DNA of 64,000 nucleotides from Burkholderiales bacterium (GCA_028868995.1 JAGWTH010000004.1:62001-126000), one strand, 5' to 3'; positions 46,844 through 61,759 are shown, counted from the stretch's first letter. The notes: generated by a model from the sequence alone, not told the origin. Numbers and translations are program-made.

Positions 46844-46939
46844 ATCCCGTACGGCAGCATCGCCCGGGTGGGCCTCAACCTGCTCGCCGTCCACGACAGC
46901 GACCCGGCACGCCATGATTTCCAGGTGCAGGGCAGCTGA
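46844..46939 (+). pseudogene. Possible 3' remnant of an unidentified gene
   Basis: Directly after the methyltransferase stop and in the same frame, about 30 codons (from IPYGSIARVGLNLLAVHDSD to the stop TGA at 46937-46939) have third positions that are almost all G or C. That is the host pattern, in contrast to the methyltransferase itself. It may be the tail of a gene displaced when the methyltransferase arrived. No family was recognised, and in GC-rich DNA such stretches can be chance. Confidence 0.3.
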
Positions 46940-46951
46940 GAGCTTCGGGGC

Positions 46952-47809
46952 TCAGGCGAGCGCGTAGCCCAGGGCGGTGCCCGCGAACACCGCGAAGCCG
47001 AACCAGTGGTTCAGCCGGAAGGCCCGGAAGCAGCCCTCTCGCGAGCGTCCGCGGATCAGCGTGTAGTGCCAGGCCGCCTGCACACCCGCGGCGGCCACGG
47101 TGAGCGCGATCACGGCGACAGGGATGCGCGAGGCCATCACGGCGGCCCAGACCGCCAGCGCCGCGGCGTAGCAGGCCATGATCACCGGCACGTCGGCGCG
47201 GCCCAGCGTGATGGCCGAGGTCCTGATGCCGATGCGCAGGTCGTCGTCGCGGTCCACCATCGCGTACTCGGTGTCGTAGGCCAGCACCCAGAACAGGTTG
47301 CCCAGCAGCAGCACCCAGGCCAGCAGCGGCACCTCGCCCCGGACCGCGGCGAAGGCCATGGGAATGCCGAAGCTGAAGGCCACGCCCAGCACCGCCTGCG
47401 GCATGGAGACGAAGCGCTTGGCGTAGGGATAAGCGATGGAGATGGCCAGCGCCGCGAACGACCACGCGATCGCCGCCGCATTGGTCGTGAGCACCAGGAC
47501 GAAGGCCAGCAGCGCCAGCACCGCGCCCAGCACCAGCGCCTCGCGCACCGACACCGCGCCGGTGGTGACCGGCCGCCGCGCCGTGCGCTTGACGTGGCGG
47601 TCGAACTCGCGGTCGGCGACGTCGTTGACGCAGCAGCCGGCGCTGCGCATGAGGACGGTGCCCAGCGTGAAGACGGCGACCAGGTGCCAGCCCGGGAAGC
47701 CGCCGGCGGCGATCCACAACGCGGCCAGCGAGGGCCACAGCAGCAGCAGCCAGCCCGCCGGCCGGTCCCAGCGGACGAGGTCGAGGTAGAGCTTCAGCTT
47801 CCCGGTCAT
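46952..47809 (-). CDS. ubiA: 4-hydroxybenzoate octaprenyltransferase
   Basis: This 285-residue integral membrane prenyltransferase attaches the polyprenyl tail to 4-hydroxybenzoate in ubiquinone synthesis. The first Asp-rich motif is [19 protein letters not shown] (about 62-80), and the second is [18 protein letters not shown] (about 180-197). Several hydrophobic helices are present. It is full length for UbiA. The start overlaps the DyP peroxidase stop (ATGA), so it is translated in a chain oxyR-DyP-ubiA. Confidence 0.93.
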   Translation of the reverse strand: MTGKLKLYLDLVRWDRPAGWLLLLWPSLAALWIAAGGFPGWHLVAVFTLGTVLMRSAGCCVNDVADREFDRHVKRTARRPVTTGAVSVREALVLGAVLALLAFVLVLTTNAAAIAWSFAALAISIAYPYAKRFVSMPQAVLGVAFSFGIPMAFAAVRGEVPLLAWVLLLGNLFWVLAYDTEYAMVDRDDDLRIGIRTSAITLGRADVPVIMACYAAALAVWAAVMASRIPVAVIALTVAAAGVQAAWHYTLIRGRSREGCFRAFRLNHWFGFAVFAGTALGYALA

Positions 47810-48720
47810 GCCGCGGTGACACCCAGCCGGCGCAGGTCCAGCCGGCCGGCGCGCAGGGGCGGACACCAGTAATAGGCGCCGTTGACCGGCCGGGAGAAGT
47901 CGAACAGCGCGTCCACCAGCCTGTCCTCGTGGCCGGTCATGCGCCGCATCTGCTGCTCGAAGGCCTGGAAGGACTTGCCGAAGCACACGAACATCAGGCC
48001 GGCCTGCAGGCTCAGCGCCCAGGGCATGGAGCGGCGCACGACGAAGGCCTCGGGGTCGAAGCTTTCCTGCGCGGTGCGCTTCACGTGCGCCGTCTGGGGC
48101 GCCTCCTCCAGTTCCGCATTGTCCGACAGGCGCCGGCCGATGGCGAAGTCGCGGCCCCGGGCATCCTTGGCCTCGAACGCCGCGAAATCGTGCACCCACT
48201 GCTGCACCGCCACGTAGCTGCCGCCGTCGAGTCCCTCGCCGAGGCCGTGAGCCAAAGCGGCCTCCTCGGCGGCCTCGCCCTCGGGGTTCTCCGTGCCGTC
48301 CTCGTAGCCGGTCAGGTCGCGGCCGTGGCCGGTTTCGCTGCGGTGGTGGCAGAAGCCGTCCACCACGTGGCCGGGCACGAAGGCCGGCGCCAGCGCCTCC
48401 TGCACGGCGCGCGTGGCCGGCAGCAGGTCGCCCGGCTCGTCGCCGCGCAGCCAGCACCACAGGCCGCCGGGCGTCACCGGGATCTTCAGCGCGCCGCGCG
48501 AGAAGTCCGGGCATTCGTGCAGGCCGGGGATGGCGGCGCCCAGCGACTGCACCACGGACGGCGCGATGCCGACCACCACGCCGCGGCCGTCGGCCAGCGG
48601 CACGAGGCGCGCGAGCGCCTGCCGCACGGCCTGCGTGCCGGCCGAAGCGGCCAGGTGGAACGGCAGGTAGCGGCCGGCCGCCGGGATGGGTTCGAGGATG
48701 CCGGGCTGGCAGGGTGTCAT
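47806..48720 (-). CDS. Dyp-type peroxidase
   Basis: This 304-residue heme peroxidase has the family motif GxxDG as GYEDGTENP (139-147), with the catalytic Asp141. The proximal heme ligand is His212 (AHVKRTAQ). An [12 protein letters not shown] segment lies near the C-terminus. There is no Tat signal, so it should be cytoplasmic like YfeX-type enzymes. It is placed between oxyR and ubiA with ATGA overlaps on both sides, so it is probably part of the OxyR peroxide response. Its natural substrate is unknown. Confidence 0.92.
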   Translation of the reverse strand: MTPCQPGILEPIPAAGRYLPFHLAASAGTQAVRQALARLVPLADGRGVVVGIAPSVVQSLGAAIPGLHECPDFSRGALKIPVTPGGLWCWLRGDEPGDLLPATRAVQEALAPAFVPGHVVDGFCHHRSETGHGRDLTGYEDGTENPEGEAAEEAALAHGLGEGLDGGSYVAVQQWVHDFAAFEAKDARGRDFAIGRRLSDNAELEEAPQTAHVKRTAQESFDPEAFVVRRSMPWALSLQAGLMFVCFGKSFQAFEQQMRRMTGHEDRLVDALFDFSRPVNGAYYWCPPLRAGRLDLRRLGVTAA

Positions 48721-49670
48721 GACAGTCTCTTCACTCCGGGCAGTTCGCAGGCATAGATGGAATTGCGCAGGGCGGCGATGGCTTCGTAGCGGGTGAAGCT
48801 GCGGCGCCAGGCCAGCACCACGCGGCGGCTGGGCGGCTCGCCCTCGAAGGGGATGTACTTCACGAAGGCCTGGTCGTCCGTGCGGCGCCTGGGCTTCGCG
48901 GCGAACGCGTCCCGGGGCACGGACAGGCGGGGCACCAGCGTGACGCCCATGCCCGCGGCCACCATGTGCTTGATGGTCTCCAGCGAGGAGCCCTCGAAGC
49001 TCTTGCGGATGCCCTCGGCGTCGCTGGAGAAGCGCGCGAACTCCGGGCAGACCTCCAGCACGTGGTCGCGGAAGCAGTGGCCGGTGCCGAGCAGCAGCAT
49101 GGTCTCCTTCTTCAGCTCCTCGGCGTTGATGGCCTTGTGCTGCGCCAGCGGGTGGTTCACCGGGACGGCGGCCAGGAAGGGCTCGTCGTACAGCGGCGCG
49201 ATCGCCAGGCCCGTGTCCGGGAAGGGCTCGGCCATGATGGCGCAGTCGATCTCGCCGGTGCGCAGCATCTCCAGCAGCTTGACCGTGAAGTTCTCCTGCA
49301 GCATCAGCGGCATCTGCGGCGTACGGGCGATCGCCTGGCGCACCAGGTCGGGCAGCAGGTAGGGGCCGATGGTGTAGATCACGCCCAGGCGCAGCGGGCC
49401 GGCCAGCGGGTCCTTGCCGCGCTTGGCGATCTCCTTGATGGCGGCCGCCTGCTCCAGCACGCTCTGCGCCTGCCGCACGATTTCCTCGCCCAGGGGCGTC
49501 ACCGACACCTCGTTGGCGCTGCGCTCGAACAGCTTGACCTCCAGCTCCTCCTCGAGCTTCTTGATCGCCACCGACAGGGTCGGCTGCGAGACGAAGCAGG
49601 CTTCGGCGGCGCGGCCGAAGTGCTTCTCCCTGGCGACGGCGACGATGTATTTGAGTTCGGTCAGCGTCAT
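48717..49670 (-). CDS. oxyR: LysR-family peroxide-sensing regulator OxyR
   Basis: This 317-residue regulator has a winged helix (residues 2-60, [20 protein letters not shown] and [16 protein letters not shown]). A LysR effector domain carries the redox pair Cys199 and Cys208 ([17 protein letters not shown]), at the same residue numbers as in E. coli OxyR. Peroxide forms a disulfide between them and switches the protein to its activating form. It overlaps the Dyp peroxidase gene (ATGA) and begins 23 bases after recG. Confidence 0.95.
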   Translation of the reverse strand: MTLTELKYIVAVAREKHFGRAAEACFVSQPTLSVAIKKLEEELEVKLFERSANEVSVTPLGEEIVRQAQSVLEQAAAIKEIAKRGKDPLAGPLRLGVIYTIGPYLLPDLVRQAIARTPQMPLMLQENFTVKLLEMLRTGEIDCAIMAEPFPDTGLAIAPLYDEPFLAAVPVNHPLAQHKAINAEELKKETMLLLGTGHCFRDHVLEVCPEFARFSSDAEGIRKSFEGSSLETIKHMVAAGMGVTLVPRLSVPRDAFAAKPRRRTDDQAFVKYIPFEGEPPSRRVVLAWRRSFTRYEAIAALRNSIYACELPGVKRLS

Positions 49671-49693
49671 GTTCTGGGTCGAGAGGGCCCTGG

Positions 49694-51760
49694 CTAAGCC
49701 TTCAGGTAGTCCGATTTTCCACCCAACCAGCGCGCCACGTGCTGGGACGCGAGGCCCGGGTGCCGGTCCAGCATCGAGGGCGCCAGCTCGCGGGCCCATT
49801 CCAGCAAGGCCGTGTCGGTCGCGAGGTCGGCAAAGCGCAGCAGCGGCGCCCCCGACTGGCGGGATCCCAGGAACTCGCCCGGGCCGCGGATTTCCAGGTC
49901 GCGCCGGGCGATCTCGAAGCCGTCGGCGGTCTCGGCCATCGCCTTCAGGCGGGCCCGAGCCGTCTCGCCCAGGCGGCCGTTGTCGCCGGCGGCATACAGC
50001 AGCACGCAGGCCGAGGCGGCGGCGCCCCGGCCCACCCGTCCACGCAACTGGTGCAGCTGCGACAGGCCGAAGCGCTCGGCATGCTCGATCACCATCAGCG
50101 AGGCGTTGGGCACGTCCACCCCCACCTCGATCACCGTGGTGGACACCAGCACGCCCATCTGCCCGCCGGTGAACAGCGACATCACCGCCTTCTTCTCCGG
50201 CGCCGGCATGCGCGAGTGCAGCAGGCCCACCATCACGCCCGGCAGCGCCGCGCTGAGCTGCTCGTGGGTCGCGGTGGCGTTGCTCAGGTCCAGGGTCTCG
50301 CTCTCCTCGATCAGCGGGCAGACCCAGTACACCTGCCGGCCCTGCGCCAGCTGGCCGCGGATGCGCTCGACCACCTCGTCGCGCCGGCTGTCGGAGATCA
50401 GCTTGGTCACCACCGGCGTGCGGCCCGGCGGCAGCTCGTCGATGGTGGAGACGTCCAGGTCGGCGTAGTAGCTCATGGCCAGGGTGCGGGGGATGGGCGT
50501 GGCCGACATCATCAGCAGGTGAGGCTCGCCGCCGGCCTCCTTCATCTTCCCGCGCAAGGCCAGGCGCTGTTCGACGCCGAAGCGGTGCTGCTCGTCGATC
50601 ACCGCCAGCGCCAGCGCCTTGAACTGCACCTGCTCCTGGATCACCGCATGGGTGCCGACCACCAGCGCGGCCTGGCCGCTGGCCACCAGCTCCAGCATCT
50701 GCGAGCGCTCCTTCTTGCGCTGGCTGCCCGTGAGCCAGGCCACGCGCAGGCCACGGGGCGCCAGCAGCGGCTCCAGCCAGCCGATCAGCTTGCGGAAGTG
50801 CTGCTCCGCCAGGATCTCGGTGGGTGCCATCAGCGCGCACTGCCAGCCGGCATCGATCGCGATCGCGGCGGCCAGCGCCGCGACGATCGTCTTGCCGGAG
50901 CCGACGTCCCCCTGCAGCAGGCGGTGCATGGGACGCTCGCGGGCCATGCTGCGCGCGATCTCCTCGCCCACCCGGCGCTGGGCGCCGGTGAGCTGGAAGG
51001 GCAGCGCGGCCAGCAGCTGCTCGTGCAGGCCGCCTGGCCGCGGCAGCAAGGGCGGCGCCCGCAGGGCGTCGTGGGCGCGGCGGCTTTGCTGCTGCGACAG
51101 CTGCTGCGCCAGCAGTTCCTCCGCCTTCAGCCGCAGCCAGGCCGGATGCGTGCGGTCCTCCAGGGCCGCCAGCGACACCTCGGGCGTCGGGTGGTGCAGG
51201 AACTGCAGGGACTGGCGCAGGCTCCAGCGGGTGGCCTGGCCGGGCGCCGGCGGCGCATCGGGGGGAATCGTCTCGGTGAGGTCGGCGCGCGACAGCCCGC
51301 TCGTCACCGCCTTGCGCAGGTAGGCCTGCGGCAGTCCGGCGACCGTGGGATAGACCGGGGTGAGCGCATCCGGCAGCTCGCCTCCGGCCGCGTGGTAGCT
51401 GGGGTGCACCATCTGCCAGCCGAGGAAGCCGCCCTTGAGCTCGCCGCGGATGCGCAGGCAAGCCCCCGGCGCCAGGGCCTTCTGCTGCGAGGGATAGAAG
51501 CTGAAGAAGCGCAGCACGCAGGTATCGCTGCCGTCGTCCACCGTCACCACCAGCTGGCGGCGCGGCCGGTACTGCACCTGGCTGTCGGTGACCGTGGCTT
51601 CGATCTGCGCCACGTCACCCTCGCGGGCGTCGCGCAGCCGCACGATGCGCGTCTCGTCCTCGTAGCGCAGCGGGATGTGCAGGGCCAGGTCGATGTCCCG
51701 CTCCAGTCCCAGCTTGCGCAGGGCTTTCTGAGGTCCGGACAGCGCCTGGGTCTGAGCCAT
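49694..51760 (-). CDS. recG: ATP-dependent DNA helicase RecG
   Basis: This 688-residue superfamily 2 helicase regresses stalled forks and branch-migrates junctions. The N-terminal wedge/OB domain (about 50-200) is followed by Walker [12 protein letters not shown] (near 300), Walker B-like [24 protein letters not shown] (motif III), and [19 protein letters not shown] (motif VI). The frame extends upstream to 52774, but that part lies over queA and is not expected to be translated. It is divergent from queA across 51 bases. Confidence 0.96.
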   Translation of the reverse strand: MAQTQALSGPQKALRKLGLERDIDLALHIPLRYEDETRIVRLRDAREGDVAQIEATVTDSQVQYRPRRQLVVTVDDGSDTCVLRFFSFYPSQQKALAPGACLRIRGELKGGFLGWQMVHPSYHAAGGELPDALTPVYPTVAGLPQAYLRKAVTSGLSRADLTETIPPDAPPAPGQATRWSLRQSLQFLHHPTPEVSLAALEDRTHPAWLRLKAEELLAQQLSQQQSRRAHDALRAPPLLPRPGGLHEQLLAALPFQLTGAQRRVGEEIARSMARERPMHRLLQGDVGSGKTIVAALAAAIAIDAGWQCALMAPTEILAEQHFRKLIGWLEPLLAPRGLRVAWLTGSQRKKERSQMLELVASGQAALVVGTHAVIQEQVQFKALALAVIDEQHRFGVEQRLALRGKMKEAGGEPHLLMMSATPIPRTLAMSYYADLDVSTIDELPPGRTPVVTKLISDSRRDEVVERIRGQLAQGRQVYWVCPLIEESETLDLSNATATHEQLSAALPGVMVGLLHSRMPAPEKKAVMSLFTGGQMGVLVSTTVIEVGVDVPNASLMVIEHAERFGLSQLHQLRGRVGRGAAASACVLLYAAGDNGRLGETARARLKAMAETADGFEIARRDLEIRGPGEFLGSRQSGAPLLRFADLATDTALLEWARELAPSMLDRHPGLASQHVARWLGGKSDYLKA

Positions 51761-51811
51761 GGGACAATTCTGCCCTCTTGTTTGGAACGGGTCTGTCCGG
51801 CCCTCAAGCGC

Positions 51812-55065
<3,254 letters not shown>

Positions 55066-55069
<4 letters not shown>

Positions 55070-57009
55070 GCCGCCTCCGCCAGCAATTGCGCCACCCGCT
55101 GCTGCAGCAGCTGCGGCTCCACCTGGCCGGGCGGCAGCGCCGCGCCGACGTTCAGCCCGACCCGGCTGAACATGCCGCGGCGGAACGGCCGCGTCATCGC
55201 GCCTTTGCGCTCGATGCGGCTGAAGAACGAGCCCCACAGGTTGGTCAGGGCCATCGGCACCACGGGCGCAGCGATGCCGTCGGCGCGCGCCAGCTCCAGC
55301 ACCTTCATGATCCCGCCCTTGAACGGCTGCAGCCGGCCGTCGCGCGTGATGGCGCCCTCGGGAAAGATCGCCAGCAGGTCCCCCTCGCGCAGCACCTGCG
55401 CCGCGCGGGCAAACGCCACCTCGTAGGTGGCCGGGTCCTCCTGCTGCGGCGCCACAGGGATCGCCTTGGCCAGGCGGAACAGCCAGCCCAGCACCGGGAT
55501 GCGGAAGATGCGGTGGTCCATCATGAAGCAGATCGGCCGGGGGCTGGCCGCCATCAGCAGCACCGCGTCGACGAAGCTCACGTGGTTGCAGGCCAGCACG
55601 GCGGGCCCGGCCACCGGGATGTTCCGCTCCCCGCGCACCCGGAAGCGGTAGAAGACGTGCGTCGCCATCCAGGCCACGAAGCGCAGCAGGTATTCCGGCA
55701 CCAGCAGGAAGATGTAGCCGGCCACGATGGCGTTGGCGATGCCGGTGAACAGGAAGATCTGCGGGATGGTGAAGCCCGCCTGCAGCAGCGCCCCGGCGAT
55801 CACCGCGCTGGCGATCATGAACAGCGCGTTGAGGATGTTGTTGGCGGCGATGATGCGCGCGCGGTGGGTCGGCTGGGCGCGCAGCTGGATCAGCGCGTAC
55901 ATGGGCACGGAATACAGGCCGGCGAACAGCGACAGCAGGGCCAGGTCGGCCATCACGCGCCAGTGGGCCGGCGCCGCCACGAACTGCGCCAGCGTGAGCA
56001 GGCCCGAGGGCGGCAGGGCGCGCGAGGCGAAGTACAGGTCCACGGCGAACACCGTCATGCCGATCGCGCCCAGGGGCACCAGGCCGATGTCCACGTGCCG
56101 GCGCGACAGGATCTCGCACAGCAGCGAGCCGATGCCGATGCCCACCGAGAACACCACCAGCAGCAGCGAGGCCACGTGCTCGTCGCCGTGCAGGACCTCC
56201 TTGGCGAAGCTGGGGAACTGGCTGAGGAATACCGCACCGAAGAACCACATCCAGCTGATGCCCAGGAGCGAGCGGAACACCACGACGTTGCCGTGGGCCA
56301 GCTTCAGGTTGCGCCAGGTCTCGCTGACCGGGTTCCAGTTGATCCTCAGCCGCGGGTCGGTGGCCGGCGACACCGGGATCCACTGCGCGGCCAGCCGGCC
56401 CACCATGGCCAGCGCGATGCAGCTCGCGCCCACCCAGTGCGGCCCCACCTCGGGGATCGCGATGAGCAGGCCGCCGGCGACGTTGCCCAGCAGGATGGCC
56501 ACGAAGGTGCCCATTTCCACCATGCCGTTGCCGCCGGTGAGCTCGCGCTCGCCCAGGTGCTGCGGCAGGTAGGCGTACTTGACCGGTCCGAACAGCGTGG
56601 AGTGCAGGCCCATGAGGAAGACGCAGGCCAGCAGCACGGGCACGTGCGCGCCGAAGAACCCATAGGCCGCCAGCACCATGATCGCGATCTCGAGCCACTT
56701 CACGAAGCGGATCAGGCGGCGCTTCTCGAACTTGTCCGACAGCTGGCCGCTGGTCGCCGAGAACAGCAGGAAGGGCAGGATGAACAGCGCGCCGATCACC
56801 AGGCCGGCCATTTCGGGCCGCAGCCAGGCCACCTGCAGCTGGTAGGTCACCAGCACGGTGAAGCCGAACTTGAACAGGTTGTCGTTCGCCGCGCCGCAGA
56901 ACTGCGTCCAGAAGAAGGGGGCGAAGCGGCGCTGCCCGAGCAGCGCGAACTGGTTGGGATGGGCTTCGGTGCCCGCGGGCAGGACGGCTTCGGTGGCCAC
57001 GGTCTCCAT
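55066..57009 (-). CDS. LplT-like MFS transporter fused to PlsC acyltransferase
   Basis: This 647-residue fusion has an MFS domain at about 20-440 resembling the lysophospholipid flippase LplT (FFWTQFCGAANDNLFKFGFT, LSDKFEKRRLIRFVKWLEI, FGPVKYAYLPQHLGERELTG). A 1-acylglycerol-3-phosphate acyltransferase domain follows at about 450-647. It carries the HX4D motif His476-Asp481 (NHVSFVD) and FPEG (549-552). It should move lysophospholipid across the inner membrane and re-acylate it. In E. coli, LplT and Aas are separate and Aas also has an acyl-ACP synthetase domain, which is absent here. It is coupled to the downstream zinc-ribbon protein. Confidence 0.87.
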
Positions 57010-57147
57010 GCGATCTCCTCCTCGTTGCGATCATCGCCCGATCGGCGACGGACGGGACGGACTCTGGGCCCTGCGCCCAGGCAAAGTGCGGCGATTCCGC
57101 TACATTCGCGCCAGGCAACCCTGCCGGTATCGGATTCCTGTACTCCC

Positions 57148-57882
57148 ATGAGCACCACCGCCGACCTGGTCGCAGCCCTCAAGAAGGAACTGAAGTCCGC
57201 GCAGATGACCTACGCGGACCTGGCCGCAGGGCTGGGCATGGCCGAATCGAGCGTCAAGCGCATGCTGGCCAAGGGCGACATGGCGCTGTCGCGGGTCGAC
57301 GCGATCTGCCGGGTGCTGAAGGTGGACTTCGCCGAGCTGTCGCGGCGGGTGGCCGACGCCCAGCCCCTGCTGACCGAGCTGACCCAGGAGCAGGAGAAGG
57401 CGGTGGTGTCGGACAAGAAGCTGCTGCTGTGCGCGATCTGCGTGCTGTCGCAGTGGACCCTGGAGCAGATCACCTCCGAGTACCGCGTGAGCGAGGCCGA
57501 GTGCGTGAAGTACTTCGTGCAGCTCGATCGCCTGGGCATCATCGAGCTCAAGCCGCTGAACCGCTACCGGCTCAAGCTCGCCAAGACCTTCCGCTGGCGG
57601 CCGCACGGCCCGGTGATGAACTACTTCCGCGACCACGTGGTGCTGGACTACTTCGGCGGCGGCTTCGACAGCCATGGCGAGACGCTGATGCTGGTGCACG
57701 GCCAGGTGAGCCGCGCCATCGCGCCCACCTTCGTCGACCGCATCCAGCGCGTGGCGCAGGACTTCGCGCAGCAGCACCTGGCCGACCAGAAGCTGCCGGC
57801 GAAGGAGCGCCGGGGCTACACGCTGGTTCTGGCGATGCGCGACTGGGAGTTCTCGGCCTTCACGCAGCTGCGCCGGTCCTGA
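57148..57882 (+). CDS. Xre-type helix-turn-helix regulator with C-terminal unknown domain
   Basis: This 244-residue protein has an N-terminal HTH at about 8-65 (LVAALKKELKSAQMTYADLA then LGMAESSVKRMLAKGDMALS). A C-terminal region with a second winged-helix-like stretch follows (LEQITSEYRVSEAECVKYFV then LDRLGIIELKPLNRYRLKLA). It is typical of a conserved betaproteobacterial regulator family without known target. It is divergent from the LplT/PlsC gene across 138 bases and convergent with the FIST gene. Regulation of the lipid gene is possible, but no operator was found. Confidence 0.78.
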   Translation: MSTTADLVAALKKELKSAQMTYADLAAGLGMAESSVKRMLAKGDMALSRVDAICRVLKVDFAELSRRVADAQPLLTELTQEQEKAVVSDKKLLLCAICVLSQWTLEQITSEYRVSEAECVKYFVQLDRLGIIELKPLNRYRLKLAKTFRWRPHGPVMNYFRDHVVLDYFGGGFDSHGETLMLVHGQVSRAIAPTFVDRIQRVAQDFAQQHLADQKLPAKERRGYTLVLAMRDWEFSAFTQLRRS

Positions 57883-57889
57883 AGGGCCC

Positions 57890-59137
57890 CTACCCGAACA
57901 CCGTCAGCACGCCCGTATAGCCGTACAGGTGGTTGCGGGCGATCTCGCCGCCGGCGAAGAAACCCACCAGCGGCACGTCGCCGAGCGCGCGGCGCACGAT
58001 CTGCATCTCGGCGCTGGGGCCGCCGAAGTGCGAGCCGCCGCGGCCGGCGCAGCTCACGTAGACGGCCCCGGCGATCCGCCGCGCGGGGGTCGGCGCGGCC
58101 AGTCCCTCGGAGGCGGCCAGCGCGCTGGCCACGGCCAGCGGCAGTTCCTGCGGCTCCAGCTCCTCGCGGATCTCGGCGCAGATGCGCACCAGGTCCGCCC
58201 GGGCGGCCTCGACGTTGCGCCGGCAGAAGGCCAGCCGCATCCCCTCCTCGACCTTCTCGGCCAGCGCCACCCCCCGCCGGCGCGGATCCAGCCCGATGAT
58301 GTGCCGCACGACCACGTCGGCGCCGAAGTGGCCGGCGCGGCCCACCGCGTCGCCGGAGGCCTGCGTCAGCCCCACCAGCGTGGAGCGCAGCGCGGCCATC
58401 GCGGCCTGCGGTTCGTCCAGGGAGATCTTCAGGTCGTCCAGCAGCACGTCCAGGGCCGGCTCGCCATCGATCTCCAGCACGAGGTTGGCCTCGGCGCCCG
58501 TGATGCGGCGCGCGGGCGCCACCGGCTGGCAGCCCTGCGTCACCCGCGACACCAGGTGCACGCCCTCGCCGAAGGCGACGCCCGACAGGCCGCCGCGGAA
58601 CACGCCGCCGGCCTTGCCGTGCCCGCGCAGGTTGCCGTTGCCGCCGACGGCGAACTGCACGGCGTCGCCGCGGCTGGAGGCCAGGCCGCCGACCAGGTAG
58701 CCGGTGGCCGTGCGCTCGGCCATCTCCGCGATCAGCTCGCCCAGGTCCGGCGTCGCGGCGTCCGCATGCACCAGCGCCGTATGCGGCCGGAATCCGGCGG
58801 GCAGCGGCGCCACGCCGGAGAACACGCGGTACTGTTCGGGCGGCACGGCGCACAGCATCACGGCAAGCGCCGGCTCGTCGAAGTACTCCACGTTGGAAGA
58901 CGCGATGCCCACGCCCACCGTGCCGGACCAGTCGGTCACGGTGGGCAGCTCGGCGCCCAGGTGGTCCAGGATGTCCTGGGCGGCGCCGACGTAGTGGTCG
59001 GTGATGTACAGCAGCCCCAGCGTGGGCTGGGACGCGTAGTCCGGCAGCGTCATCTGCGCGCGCAGCTGCGCGAGCACGAGCCCGGCCGCCATCTGCCACT
59101 GCGGATGCGTGGCGTGGCCGAAGGGGAACAACTGCAC
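57890..59137 (-). CDS. FIST N- and C-domain sensory protein
   Basis: This 415-residue predicted small-ligand sensor has an N-terminal FIST domain (about 10-220, with [50 protein letters not shown]) and a FIST C domain (about 240-390, ending [24 protein letters not shown]). FIST proteins are proposed to bind small ligands such as amino acids. The start is a GTG at 59137 with an AGGAG site 7 bases upstream and just after the PhaM gene's stop; the frame further upstream lies over phaM in another frame. Confidence 0.83.
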   Translation of the reverse strand: MQLFPFGHATHPQWQMAAGLVLAQLRAQMTLPDYASQPTLGLLYITDHYVGAAQDILDHLGAELPTVTDWSGTVGVGIASSNVEYFDEPALAVMLCAVPPEQYRVFSGVAPLPAGFRPHTALVHADAATPDLGELIAEMAERTATGYLVGGLASSRGDAVQFAVGGNGNLRGHGKAGGVFRGGLSGVAFGEGVHLVSRVTQGCQPVAPARRITGAEANLVLEIDGEPALDVLLDDLKISLDEPQAAMAALRSTLVGLTQASGDAVGRAGHFGADVVVRHIIGLDPRRRGVALAEKVEEGMRLAFCRRNVEAARADLVRICAEIREELEPQELPLAVASALAASEGLAAPTPARRIAGAVYVSCAGRGGSHFGGPSAEMQIVRRALGDVPLVGFFAGGEIARNHLYGYTGVLTVFG

Positions 59138-59145
59138 GGCGGCTC

Positions 59146-59811
59146 CTAGCTGGCGCTGGCGCGCTTGCGCGCGGCCGTCCTGCGCGCGGCGCTCTTCTTC
59201 GCCGCCTTGACGGTTTCCCTGGCCACGCCGGCGGCCATGTTCTTCGCGGTGTCGACGGCGGTCTTCTGCGCCACGTCCTGCATCGCGCTGGCGGCGATCT
59301 CCTGGAACTGCTGCGTGAGCGCCCCCCACCACTGCAGCGGGTCGACCGGCGGCGTCGCGGCCGCACCGGCGGCGGCCTTCTTCGCCGCGGGTTTCACCTT
59401 CTCGCCCGTGACCTTGCGTCTGGCCGCGCCGGCGACGCCGACCGCGGTGCCGGCCGCGGCCGCGACCTTCTGCACGCCCTCGGACACCGTCTCGGCGGTC
59501 TTGAGCTTCAGTGCGTTGGCGACGTCGCCCATGTTGAAGTTCATGCCCTGCAGCGTGGCGAGCGTCATCTTCTGGACTTCCAGCGCCTGGATGGTGGCCC
59601 CCAGCGCCTTGGCGTTCTGCTCCAGCCAGAAGTGGACCGCCTTGAGGTCGGCGACGCGCTTTTCCAGCTCCTCGACGTTGAGCGTGGGCGCGATCCAGTT
59701 GGACAGGTTGGGCAGCTGAGGCAGGCTCTGCGACGCACCCTTGGCGAGGTTCTGCAGGAAGTCGAAGCCCGGGACCATCCTGGCAAAGCCGAAGTTCGTG
59801 GTGTCGCTCAT
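59146..59811 (-). CDS. phaM: PhaM-family polyhydroxyalkanoate granule regulatory protein
   Basis: This 221-residue protein has an N-terminal domain with the PhaM pattern: [25 protein letters not shown] (about 43-67) and [20 protein letters not shown] long Ala/Lys-rich C-terminal region ends in [20 protein letters not shown], resembling histone H1 tails. In Ralstonia/Cupriavidus PhaM activates PHA synthase and tethers granules to the nucleoid through such a tail. The protein suggests that this organism makes PHA, although no phaC is in the window. Confidence 0.85.
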   Translation of the reverse strand: MSDTTNFGFARMVPGFDFLQNLAKGASQSLPQLPNLSNWIAPTLNVEELEKRVADLKAVHFWLEQNAKALGATIQALEVQKMTLATLQGMNFNMGDVANALKLKTAETVSEGVQKVAAAAGTAVGVAGAARRKVTGEKVKPAAKKAAAGAAATPPVDPLQWWGALTQQFQEIAASAMQDVAQKTAVDTAKNMAAGVARETVKAAKKSAARRTAARKRASAS

Positions 59812-59873
59812 CGCGCGCTCCTGGGGTGCATTGGCGCAAAGCTTACCCCAGGCGCCGCCCGCCGGGGGTCCGT

Positions 59874-60674
59874 TCAGAACTTCGGCGCGCGCCGCTCCCG
59901 CAGCGAGGCGATGCCTTCGCGCACGTCCGGCCCGCCGAAGCCCATGAATTCCAGCGCCAGCGAGGTGTCGAAGTTCGGGCCCGCCTGGCGCAGCCAGTTG
60001 TTGAGGGCGTACTTGGTCCAGCGGATGGCCCCCTGGCTGCCCTGGGCCAGCCGGTCGGCGATCGCGTAGGCCCGGGGCAGCAGCTCGCCGGCGTCCACCG
60101 CCAGCGACACCAGGCCGATGCGCTCGGCCTCCTCGCCGCTGACCGGGTCGCACAGCAGCAGGTAGTACTTGGCCTTGGCCAGGCCGCACAGCAGCGGCCA
60201 GACGATGGCCGCGTGGTCGCCCGCGGCGACGCCCAGGCGGGTGTGGCCGTCGACGATCTTCGCGTCGCGGGCGGCCACCGAGATGTCGGCCAGCAGCCCG
60301 GCCACCAGGCCCGCGCCCACCGCCGGCCCGTGCAGCGCGCTGACGATGGGCTTGTCGCAGTTGATCACGTTGTAGACCAGGTCGCGCGCCTCCTTCCAGA
60401 CCCGGCTGCGCACCTCGAAGTCGCTGGCCATGTCCTGCACCAGCGCCAGGTCGCCGCCGCCGGAAAAGCCCATGCCCTCGCCGCGCAGCACGGCGCAGCG
60501 CACGGAATCGTCGGCGCCGACGTCGCGCCAGATCTCCGCCAGCTCGCGATGGCCGGCATGGCCCGCCGTCGGCAGCTTGCCGTTGGCGGCCTTCATCTGG
60601 ATGTCCAGGACGGTGTCGTCCGGCCCGCGGCGGGTGATGCGCAGGGTCTCGTAGCGGCTGTAGTCGATGTTCAT
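59874..60674 (-). CDS. Enoyl-CoA hydratase/isomerase family protein
   Basis: This 266-residue crotonase-fold enzyme has the oxyanion-hole region [18 protein letters not shown] (about 65-82) and the second helix start [20 protein letters not shown] (about 112-131). [20 protein letters not shown] follows, where Asp in AGDHAA is in the place of the second catalytic acid. The usual Glu of hydratases (EVxxG) is not evident, so the reaction may be isomerisation, hydrolysis or another member of the superfamily. The start overlaps the TraB gene's stop (ATGA). Confidence 0.85.
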   Translation of the reverse strand: MNIDYSRYETLRITRRGPDDTVLDIQMKAANGKLPTAGHAGHRELAEIWRDVGADDSVRCAVLRGEGMGFSGGGDLALVQDMASDFEVRSRVWKEARDLVYNVINCDKPIVSALHGPAVGAGLVAGLLADISVAARDAKIVDGHTRLGVAAGDHAAIVWPLLCGLAKAKYYLLLCDPVSGEEAERIGLVSLAVDAGELLPRAYAIADRLAQGSQGAIRWTKYALNNWLRQAGPNFDTSLALEFMGFGGPDVREGIASLRERRAPKF

Positions 60675-61642
60675 GGCTGGTCCCGGCGGGAAGGGAAGGG
60701 AACGCGCTCGACGGCGAAGCCGCGCGCGCGCAGCAGTTCGGTCAGGGCCTGCGGCCCGGTCATGTGCAGGGAGCCGACGGCGGCAAAGAAGGTCCGGCCG
60801 GAAGCCGCCAGCGCCGCCAGCTTGCCGGCCATGGGGCCGTTGCGCCCGTCGTTGAGCGTGCGCAGGTAGCGGCGCTCTTCCTCGGTGTCCATGCAGTGGC
60901 ACCAGTCGGCATAGGTGGCCAGGGCGTGGCCGTCGCTGTCGGCCCAGGCCTGCAGCAGCTTCAGCGTCGCCTGGCGGTCACTGCCGGACTCGATCTCGTC
61001 CAGGCCCTCGACCAGCAGCTCGTGCTCCTCCGCCTCGCTGGCCGGCACCAGGGCGGCGAGCTGCGAGGCCGGCGTCTCCAGCGCCACCACCGGCTTGCCC
61101 AGGGCGCGCGCGCGGCCCCACAACATGACGTCGATCGCCAGTTCGGGATGAAAGCCGTCGCGGCGGGTCTCGGCCAGGCCCAGCGTGCTCACCTGCAGCA
61201 GCGGCGGCAGGGCCGCCAGCGCCGCCGCCGGCACGCATTCGTGCGCGGCGACACGGGCGATGCGGGGCCCGAGCCCGGCCAGCACGCGCTGCGCCCGCGC
61301 AGCGTCGGCGGGGGCGGAGAAGACGCGGGCCAGCTCCGGGTCGGCAGGATCGAGTTCCAGGGCCAGCACGTCGCTGGCCGCCAGCGCGGCCTGCACCCGC
61401 TCGCCCGGCAGCAGCCACTCGGGCCGGCTCACGTGGATGGTGCCGTACAGCCAGGAGGTGCGGCCGTCGCGCGTGAGGCGCCACAGGAAGCCGCGGTCGC
61501 GCACGTCGGCCTGCAACTGCTGCTGGCTGAGCGTCCCGGGCGCGGGCGCCGGGGGCGGACAGGAGTCCCGGGCCGCAGCCAAGCCGGCCGCGAAGAGCAG
61601 CAACACGGCCAGGGCGGACCGCACGAAACGAACGAGAGCCAT
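60671..61642 (-). CDS. TraB/GumN family protein
   Basis: This 323-residue exported protein has a Sec signal peptide (about 1-25), then the family motif [13 protein letters not shown] (near 63-75). A C-terminal GxxH motif is [20 protein letters not shown]. The family is thought to be a metal-dependent protease-like fold related to the Tiki group. No clear lipobox was seen. ATG 61642 gives the best signal peptide; ATG 61666 would add eight residues. It is coupled to the enoyl-CoA hydratase gene, and the link is unclear. Confidence 0.83.
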   Translation of the reverse strand: MALVRFVRSALAVLLLFAAGLAAARDSCPPPAPAPGTLSQQQLQADVRDRGFLWRLTRDGRTSWLYGTIHVSRPEWLLPGERVQAALAASDVLALELDPADPELARVFSAPADAARAQRVLAGLGPRIARVAAHECVPAAALAALPPLLQVSTLGLAETRRDGFHPELAIDVMLWGRARALGKPVVALETPASQLAALVPASEAEEHELLVEGLDEIESGSDRQATLKLLQAWADSDGHALATYADWCHCMDTEEERRYLRTLNDGRNGPMAGKLAALAASGRTFFAAVGSLHMTGPQALTELLRARGFAVERVPFPSRRDQP

Positions 61643-61759
61643 GGGCGGACATTGTGCTTCACGCACGCCGCGCCGCCTGCGCGCGTAGGATGCTGCCTAC
61701 CCGCAGCAATACCCGACCGGCCTGGCGGGCCATGGCCGGGTTTGCTACGGTCTCGTTCC

